This document shows positions 26,706-33,476 of a DNA stretch of 51,969 bases, one piece after another (the stretch's first letter is position 1; each line of letters begins with the position of its first letter). The notes under the pieces were generated by a model. That model did no database searches, was not told the origin of the DNA, and saw only the letters and a list, made by a program, of their open reading frames with translations. The DNA is from Streptomyces sp. Ru72 (GTDB taxonomy: Bacteria > Actinomycetota > Actinomycetes > Streptomycetales > Streptomycetaceae), in contig NZ_PQSR01000054.1 in assembly GCF_002920635.1 (NCBI RefSeq), forward strand, positions 1-51,969, in the 5' to 3' direction. Made by a program: the position numbers and the translations under genes.

Positions 26706-27782
26706 TCAAGACGTATCGGCAGGAACCATTCCGAACCAGGTGAAACTCACCACCCAGTACACGACGTACAGCGCGAGCAGCGCGAAACCGTGCCGGCGCC
26801 TGAGCCGCCCGGTGGAGATGGCGTACGCGCCGAGCCCGTTCACCACGAGCAGCGCGGGCAGGTGCCAGGTCAGGACGCTCCGGTCGATGACCACGCTGCC
26901 CGCCAGCAGCACGATGCCGAGCTTGCCCGTGACCGAGAAGACGACGCTTCCGATGACGTTGCCGACCCCGATCTCCGGTGCCCCCTTCCGGGCCGGTTCC
27001 ACGGTCAGGAAGATGTCCTCGACCGTCAGCACCACCGTCACGACGGTCGCGCCGAAGACGGTTCCCTGAAGCCCGTACGTCTGCAGGATGCCCTTGGTGC
27101 CGATGCCCGTGATCGCGGAGCCCGCGACCAGGCCGGCCACGGCGAGCACCGCGAGGCCGAGCCCCGTCCAGCCGGACCGTTCGCGCACCTGGGCGAGCAA
27201 CCCGCCACCCGGCGGTGCTCCCGCGCGGGTCCGTGCCGCCGTGATCGCGCAGGCGTCCGCCTCCCGGCGGATCGGTGCGCGGTCCCCGGCTCCCCGGGCG
27301 AGGGAGTAGGCCTCGTACAGCTCCGCGTCCCGGAACACGGGCGTGTCGTCCCGGGACTCCCGTACCGCCACGTAGGCGAGGAACAAGGCGAACAACCCCA
27401 GGAGCGCCACGCCGTCCAGAGCGGTGAGCGGGGCGGTCAGCGCGCACACGACCATCACGAGGGGCGCACAGGCGAAGACGAGGACGTAGTCGCGCGGAAT
27501 GGTGACGCGGGTGGGTGTGAGGATCGCCGCGAGGGCCAGGACCACTCCCGTCATGGACAGCACGGTCCCGATCACCACGCCCAGTGCCACCCCGCCGAGG
27601 TCCTCGAGATTGAGCGCGACGCCGAGAAAGATGTCGTCGAACTCGATGCCCGTGAAGACGACGGAGACCAGGAACAGGGAGACGTGGAATCCGCTCGCGA
27701 TCCCGACGAGACGCCGGATCAGCTGCTCGGCGCTGAACACCAGCAGGGCCGCCCCGGCGGCGAACAGCAGGATCGAGGCCAC
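26706..27782 (-). CDS. Ca2+:cation antiporter (CaCA) family membrane protein
   Basis: A 358-residue membrane protein with two related halves of hydrophobic helices. Each half holds a CaCA alpha-repeat-like segment: SVVFTGIEFDDIFLGVALNLEDLGG in the first half, and TVVLTVEDIFLTVEPARKGAPEIGVGNVIGSVVFS in the second. The acidic residues would bind the exchanged cation. The GTG at 27782 lies 7 bp after the pqqE stop, so it is very probably co-transcribed with the PQQ genes. The transported ion is inferred only. Confidence 0.78.
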   Translation of the reverse strand: MASILLFAAGAALLVFSAEQLIRRLVGIASGFHVSLFLVSVVFTGIEFDDIFLGVALNLEDLGGVALGVVIGTVLSMTGVVLALAAILTPTRVTIPRDYVLVFACAPLVMVVCALTAPLTALDGVALLGLFALFLAYVAVRESRDDTPVFRDAELYEAYSLARGAGDRAPIRREADACAITAARTRAGAPPGGGLLAQVRERSGWTGLGLAVLAVAGLVAGSAITGIGTKGILQTYGLQGTVFGATVVTVVLTVEDIFLTVEPARKGAPEIGVGNVIGSVVFSVTGKLGIVLLAGSVVIDRSVLTWHLPALLVVNGLGAYAISTGRLRRRHGFALLALYVVYWVVSFTWFGMVPADTS

Positions 27783-27789
27783 GGCGGAC

Positions 27790-28881
27790 TCACACCGGAC
27801 GGCCCGGATGCGGCCGGGGCGCGAGGGCGTGCTCCCGCCGTCCGGCCGCCTCGTCGGCGGCCCGCACCGCCGCGGCCACGATCCCGTGGTCGGGAGACAG
27901 GTGGCACACCGGGTCGGTGCGGGCGGCGTCGCCGGTGAGCAGGAACGCCTGGCAGCGGCACCCGCCGAAGTCGACCTCGCGACGTGGGCAGCTCCGGCAG
28001 GGCTCCGGCATCCAGTCCGTGCCGCGGAAGCGCTGGAACAGCGGTGAGCTCTCCCAGATCCATGCCAGGGAGTGCTCGCGCACACTGGCGCGGGGCAGCG
28101 GCAGCGCGTGTGCGGGCGGGCAGGGCAGCACATCCCCGTTCGGGACCACGGTGAGCTGGCGCCGGGCCCAGCCGCCCATACAGGGCTTCGGGTAGTGCTC
28201 GTGGTAGTCGGGGACGACGTAGATGATCTCCATCCGGTCCCTGAGGCGCATCCGTGCCGCCCGCACCACCGGCTCGGCGCGCTCCAGCTGGGCCGTGCTG
28301 GGCAGCAGCGCTTCCTTGTTGCGCCAGGCCCAGCCGTAGTACTGGGTGTTGGCCAGCTCGACGCGATCGGCGGCCAGCTCCTCGGCGAGGGCGAGGATGC
28401 GGTCGACGCGGTCGATGTTGTGCCGGTGGAGCACCACGTTGACGGTCAGGGGCCAGCCCAGGTCCTTCACCAGCCGGGCCGCCGCCGTCTTGCGTGCGAA
28501 GGACGGAGTTCCGGCGATGCGGTCGGACAGCGCCGGCTCGTCGGCCTGGATGCTGATCTGCACATGGTCCAGGCCCGCGGCGCGCAGCTGCTCGGCCCGG
28601 CGGGGCGTCAGGCCGGCCGCACTGGTGATGAGGTTGGTGTACAGCCCGAGGTCACCGGCGTGGCGCACGATCTCGACGAGGTCGCGGCGCACCAGCGGCT
28701 CACCACCGGACAGGTGCAGCTGGAGCACCCCCAGTTCGGCGGCCTCGGTCACCACCCGCCGCCACTCCTCGGTCGTCAGCTCGTCCCCGAAGTCGCCGAG
28801 GTTCAGCGGGTTGGAGCAGTACGGGCAGTGCAGCGGGCACGCATAGGTGAGTTCGGCCAGCAGCCCGAGCGGTCTATCCAT
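27790..28881 (-). CDS. pqqE: PQQ synthase radical SAM protein PqqE
   Basis: A 363-residue radical SAM enzyme that forms the Glu-Tyr carbon-carbon crosslink in PqqA. The [4Fe-4S]/SAM motif is C15-x3-C19-x2-C22 (ACPLHCPYC), followed by LHLSGGEPL. The C-terminal SPASM cysteines are in CMGG, NGDVLPCPP, CRSCPR, GGCRCQAF and VCHLS. The ATG at 28881 has GGAGG 6 nt upstream and overlaps pqqD by 8 bp. It works with PqqD, the peptide chaperone. Confidence 0.95.
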   Translation of the reverse strand: MDRPLGLLAELTYACPLHCPYCSNPLNLGDFGDELTTEEWRRVVTEAAELGVLQLHLSGGEPLVRRDLVEIVRHAGDLGLYTNLITSAAGLTPRRAEQLRAAGLDHVQISIQADEPALSDRIAGTPSFARKTAAARLVKDLGWPLTVNVVLHRHNIDRVDRILALAEELAADRVELANTQYYGWAWRNKEALLPSTAQLERAEPVVRAARMRLRDRMEIIYVVPDYHEHYPKPCMGGWARRQLTVVPNGDVLPCPPAHALPLPRASVREHSLAWIWESSPLFQRFRGTDWMPEPCRSCPRREVDFGGCRCQAFLLTGDAARTDPVCHLSPDHGIVAAAVRAADEAAGRREHALAPRPHPGRPV

Positions 28882-29170
28882 CGCAGACCTCCAGGCATCT
28901 CCGGGCGGCGAGCCCGGCCAGGAACAGCCGGACCTCGTCGCCGGCCACATGGGCGTACCGCCCGCTCAGCTCAGCGACGATCTGGGTGACGGTCCGCTCG
29001 CCGTCGCACAGGTCCAGGATCGCCGCGCCGGTCCCGTTCAGGACGGAGACCGCCTCCGGCGCGAGCAGCACATGACGCCCGCGCGCCGGGTCGTAGGCCA
29101 GCCGGACGTGCGGCGCGAGGCGGGGACGGTCCGTGTCACCGACCGTCCGCCGAGGACCGTTCGATGGCAT
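28874..29170 (-). CDS. pqqD: PQQ biosynthesis peptide chaperone PqqD
   Basis: A 98-residue protein with the PqqD fold: RLAPHVRLAYDPARGRHVLLAPEAVSVLNGTGAAILDLCDGERTVTQIVAELS. It binds PqqA and presents it to PqqE. The ATG at 29170 has GGAG 8 nt upstream and lies 35 bp inside the end of pqqC, a tight overlap that indicates coupled translation. Confidence 0.93.
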   Translation of the reverse strand: MPSNGPRRTVGDTDRPRLAPHVRLAYDPARGRHVLLAPEAVSVLNGTGAAILDLCDGERTVTQIVAELSGRYAHVAGDEVRLFLAGLAARRCLEVCDG

Positions 29171-29831
29171 CGAGCATGCTCCACAGGACGTCGCACTTGA
29201 AGGACAGGGCGGCCAGGGCACCCGCCTGCTCCGGCTGGCTCCGGCAGTACGCCGTCACCACCTCGAGGGCGTGCTCGGCGTCGCGGGGGGCCTGGGTCAG
29301 GCGGGACCGGAAGTAGGCGAGCCCCGCGCGGTCGATCCACGGATAGTGGCGTTCGAACGCGGTGAGCCGTTCGGCCATCAGGTCCGGCGCGAACAGCTCG
29401 GTCAGCGAGGACGCCACCGCCTCGGTCCACGGCCGGGTACGGGCGAAGGTGACGTAGGCGTCGACGGCGAACCGCACCCCGGGCACGACGTGCCGTTCGT
29501 CCTCCATCTCCTCCCGGGTCAGCCCCAGCGCCTCGCCCAGGCGCAGCCAGGCCTCGATACCGCCCTCGCCGTCCGCGGTGCCGTCCTGGTCGACGATGCG
29601 CAGGATCCAGCGGCGGCGCACCTCGCGGTGCGGGCAGTTGGTGAGGATCGCGGCGTCCTTGCGGGGCAGGTTCTCCTGGTAGTAGAAGCGGTTGGCCGCC
29701 CACGCCTGCAGCTGCCGGCGGGTCAGGGCGCCCTCGTTCATCGCCCGGTGGAAGGGATGCCGGTCGTGGTAGCGGCGGGACTGCGCGCGCAGCGCCGCCA
29801 CGAATTCGTCGGTTTCCGTCGCCGTCGCCAT
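29136..29831 (-). CDS. pqqC: pyrroloquinoline-quinone synthase PqqC
   Basis: A 231-residue cofactor-free oxidase that catalyses the final ring closure and eight-electron oxidation to PQQ. Family motifs are RYHDRHPFHRAMNEGALTRRQLQAWAANRFYYQENLPRKDAAIL and DGTADGEGGIEAWLRLGEALGL. The length is normal for the family. The ATG at 29831 lies 5 bp after the pqqB stop. Confidence 0.95.
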   Translation of the reverse strand: MATATETDEFVAALRAQSRRYHDRHPFHRAMNEGALTRRQLQAWAANRFYYQENLPRKDAAILTNCPHREVRRRWILRIVDQDGTADGEGGIEAWLRLGEALGLTREEMEDERHVVPGVRFAVDAYVTFARTRPWTEAVASSLTELFAPDLMAERLTAFERHYPWIDRAGLAYFRSRLTQAPRDAEHALEVVTAYCRSQPEQAGALAALSFKCDVLWSMLDAIERSSADGR

Positions 29832-29836
29832 GGCCC

Positions 29837-30724
29837 TCAGATCCACAGGTCGAGCCCGTCCACGGCGACCTCCATGCCGTGTCGCTCGACGGCGCGCCGC
29901 TCGGGCGAGTCCTCGAGCAGGACGGGGTTCGTGTTGTTCAGATGGGTGTAGATCGTGCGCTCGACGGGGAGCGGGGACAGCTGCTGCAGGCTGCCGCTGG
30001 GGCCTGTGATGGGCACATGGCCCATCTCCCGGGCGGTCCGGCGTCCCCGGCCGAGCCGGATGAGCTCGTCGTCGTCCCAGCACGTCCCGTCGACCAACAG
30101 ACAGGCGCAGTCCGCGAGTCGGTCGCGTATTTCCGCCGTGAGCTCCTGCACGCAGGGCAGGTACACCAGGGCCCGGCCACTGCGCTCGTCGGTCAGGCGG
30201 TAGCCGACGACCCGCCCCTGCCCGACCCCGTCGTCGGAGCCGAAGCGTGCCCGCTTGCTCGTGGGCACGTCGAACGCGCGGTACGACAGCCCCTCCGTGA
30301 GCGGGACGTCGGTCTCCGGCTCGACCGGGTGCCAGGTGACCGGGCAGTAGGCGAGGAGCGTCCGCAGCAACGAGGTCCCGTCGTACAGCGTGTCGTGCAC
30401 CGCCTTGGTGGCGTGGAGCTCGATGCCCTCCGCCTCCCGGAGCAACAGCAGACCGAGCGTGTGGTCGAGCTCGGCGTCGGTGACCGCGACGACCACCGGA
30501 GCGGCGTCGGGGCGCAGGGCGGGGAACGACTCGACCTGCGCCCGGACGTCCGGAGAGGCGTTGAACAGGAACCAGACCTGCCCGTCGGCGCTCACGGCGA
30601 TCGACGACTGGGTGCGCGCACGGCACGGCCGGGAGCCGTCCCGCACGGCACCGCACGGCGGGCAGGCGCAGTTCCACTGCGGGAAGCCGCCCCCGGCCGC
30701 CGAACCCAGCACGCGCACCCACAC
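29837..30724 (-). CDS. pqqB: PQQ biosynthesis protein PqqB
   Basis: A 295-residue metallo-beta-lactamase-fold protein that hydroxylates the PQQ precursor tyrosine. It begins MWVRVLGSAAGGGFPQWNCACPPC, the PqqB hallmark, and has FLFNASPDVRAQ, VTDAELDHTLGLLLLREAE, LLVDGTCWDDDEL, MGHVPI and YTHLNNTNP. The GTG at 30724 is used; further in-frame GTG codons at 30718 and 30712 are alternatives. Confidence 0.95.
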   Translation of the reverse strand: MWVRVLGSAAGGGFPQWNCACPPCGAVRDGSRPCRARTQSSIAVSADGQVWFLFNASPDVRAQVESFPALRPDAAPVVVAVTDAELDHTLGLLLLREAEGIELHATKAVHDTLYDGTSLLRTLLAYCPVTWHPVEPETDVPLTEGLSYRAFDVPTSKRARFGSDDGVGQGRVVGYRLTDERSGRALVYLPCVQELTAEIRDRLADCACLLVDGTCWDDDELIRLGRGRRTAREMGHVPITGPSGSLQQLSPLPVERTIYTHLNNTNPVLLEDSPERRAVERHGMEVAVDGLDLWI

Positions 30725-30767
30725 GTCGATCCGCCGTCCTCCCGGTGCCCGACACGTCGCGCCGCCG

Positions 30768-30893
30768 TCATCCCCCCTCGGGCTCCCACACGCCCATGTA
30801 GGCGGTCACCTCGGCGGACACGCTGATCTCCTCGAACACAGGGGTCTCCCACTCGTCCAGGCAGACCTGGTCGATGACGCTCTCCCGGTCCAT
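30768..30893 (-). CDS. pqqA: PQQ precursor peptide PqqA
   Basis: A 41-residue ribosomal precursor. The conserved Glu-x3-Tyr pair, which becomes the PQQ skeleton, is in SAEVTAYMG. The ATG at 30893 has a strong GGAGGAGG 7 nt upstream, as expected for a highly translated precursor; the longer 60-residue frame is rejected. It is longer than the usual 22-30 residues, with extra residues at both ends. It lies 72 bp after the dehydrogenase gene and first among the biosynthesis genes. No pqqF-like protease is nearby. Confidence 0.92.
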   Translation of the reverse strand: MDRESVIDQVCLDEWETPVFEEISVSAEVTAYMGVWEPEGG

Positions 30894-30965
30894 GGCTTCA
30901 CCTCCTCCTGTGTCTCGCGCTTCCCTGACGTCTTCGGTCGCAGGCGGCACAGCGAGGCCGTTGCC

Positions 30966-32645
30966 CTACTGCGGAAGGGCGAAGGCGAACACCGCGTCAC
31001 CGTGGGAGGCACCGAGCATCGCGGGAACGATCCCCTCGATCCAGCTGCCCCAGCCGACCGGCACGGCGATGAACTGCCTTCCGTCGACGCTGTAGGTCGT
31101 CGGGCTGCTGTGGTGCCCGCTGCCCGTCTGGAACTCCCACAGCGGCTCCCCGGTGCGCGCGTGGAACGCGGTGAACTCTCCGGACGGCCTGCCGACGAAC
31201 ACCAGGTCTCCCGCCGTGGCCAGCGCCGACGCGCTCATCGGCGTCTCGTTGCGCCACTTCCACACCTCCTCGCCGGTGGCGGCGGAGATGGCCTTCACGA
31301 ACCCCTGCATGTCGTTCGCGTCCACCGTGACGCTCGCGCCCCAGTAGGGGATGCTCTCCTTGAACTCCCTGTGGCGCAGGGTGACTTCGGACCCGACGTC
31401 CTGGACCGGCACGTAGAACAGCTCCGTGCGCGGGCTGTAGGCCGCGTGCGTCCACTCCTTGGCTCCGGCGGGACCGGGCCAGAAGTGGACCGGCTCGCCC
31501 TCCTTCTCGGGCACCACCTTGGGCGTCACACGGCCGTCCCCGCCGATCTCGCCCCAGGTGATGCGTTCGCCGAAGGGCGTGATCCGCACCCGCTCACCGT
31601 TCCTGCGGTCCAGCGTGAAGAGGTATCCGTTCTTGTCGAAGTGGGCCAGCAGCTTCTGCCCGTCCAGGTCGTAGAGGATGCACTCCATGTTGCTGTCGTA
31701 GTCCCACACGTCGTGCGGGGTGCACTGGTAGTGCCAGCGGATCTCGCCGTTGTCGGGATTCAGGGCGATGATGCTGTCGGTGTAGAGGTTGTCGCCCTCA
31801 CGCACGGCCCCGTCGAAGTCGGGTGCCGGATTGCCGGTCCCCCAGTAGACGAGGTTCAGCTCCGGGTCGTAGGTCCCGGTGACCCAGGCGTTGCCGCCAC
31901 CGCGCGCCCAGGCCGGTCCGTCCGGCCAGGTGTCCGATCCCGGCTCGCCGGGCTTGGGCACCGTGTAGGTGCGCCAGGCGCGCTCTCCGGTCTCCAGGTA
32001 GTAGGCGTCGAGATGACCGCGCACCCCGAACTCACCGCCCGAACTACCCACGATGATCTTGTCCTTGACGACGAGGGGAGCGACCGTGGCGCTCTCGGCC
32101 GCCCGTACGTCGCCGTTCGTCGTGTCCCAGACGAGCTCGCCCGAGACGGCGTCGAGGGCGATCACATGGGCGTTCAGCGTGGTGACGAAGACCTTCCCGT
32201 GCGCGACCGCGACCCCGCGGTTGACGTTGCCGCAGCAGAGGGAGACGTCGAACGGGATCGCGTGCTTGTACTGCCACAGTTGCCGTCCCGTCCGGGCGTC
32301 GACGGCCCAGACCCAACCGTCCCAGCCCGAGAGGTACATGACCCCGTCCACGACGATCGGAGCGGCCTCGAAGGCGTAGGTCGACTGGCCCGCGTGGAAG
32401 CCGGACGAGCCGAACTGGAACACCCAGGCGGGAGTGAGGCGTTGGACGTTCTCGGTGTTGATCTGGTCCAGCGGACTGTACCGCTGCCCGTCGTAGGCGC
32501 CGTAATAGGTCAGCCAGTTCTGCGGCTCCGAACGCGCCCGGAGAATGCGTTCGTACGTCACGTCCTGTGCCGCCGGCGGCGCAGTGCCGACCATGGTACT
32601 CAATGCGGCGAAATTGACGGCAGGCGGCGCGTCGATGTACTCCAT
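30966..32645 (-). CDS. PQQ-dependent alcohol dehydrogenase, lanthanide-type metal site
   Basis: A 559-residue eight-bladed quinoprotein of the methanol/ethanol dehydrogenase family. It has W-docking-like repeats (DARTGRQLWQYK, NPDNGEIRWHYQ, SAATGEEVWKWR), the vicinal disulfide pair C137-C138 (LCCGNVNRG), and metal ligands E205 (SGGEFGVRG) and N272 (GTGNPAP). The catalytic site reads HDVWDYDSN: D315 is the catalytic base, and D317 is the extra Asp that marks lanthanide-dependent XoxF/PedH-type enzymes, where Ca2+ enzymes have Ala or Ser. There is no cytochrome c domain and no visible Sec or Tat signal. The start at ATG 32645 has AAGGAGG upstream. The substrate is unknown. Confidence 0.92.
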   Translation of the reverse strand: MEYIDAPPAVNFAALSTMVGTAPPAAQDVTYERILRARSEPQNWLTYYGAYDGQRYSPLDQINTENVQRLTPAWVFQFGSSGFHAGQSTYAFEAAPIVVDGVMYLSGWDGWVWAVDARTGRQLWQYKHAIPFDVSLCCGNVNRGVAVAHGKVFVTTLNAHVIALDAVSGELVWDTTNGDVRAAESATVAPLVVKDKIIVGSSGGEFGVRGHLDAYYLETGERAWRTYTVPKPGEPGSDTWPDGPAWARGGGNAWVTGTYDPELNLVYWGTGNPAPDFDGAVREGDNLYTDSIIALNPDNGEIRWHYQCTPHDVWDYDSNMECILYDLDGQKLLAHFDKNGYLFTLDRRNGERVRITPFGERITWGEIGGDGRVTPKVVPEKEGEPVHFWPGPAGAKEWTHAAYSPRTELFYVPVQDVGSEVTLRHREFKESIPYWGASVTVDANDMQGFVKAISAATGEEVWKWRNETPMSASALATAGDLVFVGRPSGEFTAFHARTGEPLWEFQTGSGHHSSPTTYSVDGRQFIAVPVGWGSWIEGIVPAMLGASHGDAVFAFALPQ

Positions 32646-32700
32646 GGGATCCTCCTTGCCGGCCCGGCGGTGACCGGGCGGCCTTTTTCCCGGGCGGTTT

Positions 32701-33150
32701 CTACGGCCGTGGCTGTTCCGGGCGGTCGAGGCGGGCCTCCTGCGGAACATCCCCCATCACGGCGATCACCCCGACCAGGCCGCGCCCCTCGTCGTTGCCG
32801 ACATTGGAACCGAACCAGTAATAGCCGGGGCCGTCCAGGTTGAGCACGGTCTTGCCCCGTGAGTACACCGGAAGCCACATCCATTTGCTGTCGCCGTTGC
32901 TCGGCAGGAGCGCGCAGTGCGTGTTCGTGTCGTCGTTGCGGAGTTCGATCTCCAGCTCGCCCCCGTGGGGCATGACGACGATGGAGGGCTCCCACATCAG
33001 CTCGTCGGGCGGAATCCGCACATCGGCGTGCAGACGGCCGTCGGAACCTTCCTCGGCCCGCCCGAGGCCCCCGTGGGCGAGGAGCCGACCCAGCGTCGCC
33101 TTGTTCTGCCCGTACAGCTCGGGCAGTTCCTGCTCGGCTCTGGTCGTCAT
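32701..33150 (-). CDS. cupredoxin-like PQQ dehydrogenase-associated protein (MSMEG_3727-like)
   Basis: A 149-residue protein whose second half has a cupredoxin-like beta pattern: LMWEPSIVVMPHGGELEIELRND, THCALLPSNG, GKTVLNLDGPGYYWFGSNVG, GVIAVMGD. From memory it matches a PQQ-associated family found beside actinobacterial quinoprotein dehydrogenases. The canonical copper loop (Cys-x4-His-x4-Met) is absent; Trp-Phe-Gly-Ser occupies the place of the Cys. The ATG at 33150 has AGGAGG 8 nt upstream. There is no signal peptide. It is the first gene of the PQQ operon, 55 bp before the dehydrogenase. Confidence 0.8.
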   Translation of the reverse strand: MTTRAEQELPELYGQNKATLGRLLAHGGLGRAEEGSDGRLHADVRIPPDELMWEPSIVVMPHGGELEIELRNDDTNTHCALLPSNGDSKWMWLPVYSRGKTVLNLDGPGYYWFGSNVGNDEGRGLVGVIAVMGDVPQEARLDRPEQPRP

Positions 33151-33476
33151 CGGCCCGACCTCCTGTTTGAGTCGGATTCGAGCACCATGTTCCGGGTAAC
33201 CGTGGCGCATGACGCAAAACGCTCCCGGCTTATTTCGCGGAATTTCCCGTAATTATTGCTAATGCGCGCTCGAAGGCGCACAATATGCATCACGAATTTC
33301 AGGTCGGAGGCGCCGCCCGGTGTGTCGGCGCCGGCCCCCGGAGTGGCGATCAAGGCCTTCCGGAGACGGATCTCCCGCCTGGCGTCCGGGCCCATACCTC
33401 CTGGATATCCTTTGCGCTCCATGTTTTCGATGTTGTGATTCGCGGCATAATGGGGCTACGGTAAAGGGCTGGGAGC
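33151..33476. promoter_or_regulatory. A+T-rich divergent promoter region between the PQQ operon and the GAF/PP2C regulator
   Basis: This 326-bp gap is noticeably A+T-rich at about 33225-33300 (stretches such as GTAATTATTGCTAATG) and holds no supported gene. CATAAT at 33446-33451 is a possible -10 box for the plus-strand regulator, although a -35 is unclear. Small open frames here (for example 33256-33438) have no ribosome binding site. Confidence 0.45.

Noticed and set aside
25143..27938. A 931-codon plus-strand frame
   Set aside because: It crosses three well-supported minus-strand genes and shows no conserved motif.
33256..33438. A 60-codon plus-strand frame upstream of the GAF/PP2C regulator
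   Set aside because: No ribosome binding site and no conserved pattern; it lies in the A+T-rich divergent promoter region.
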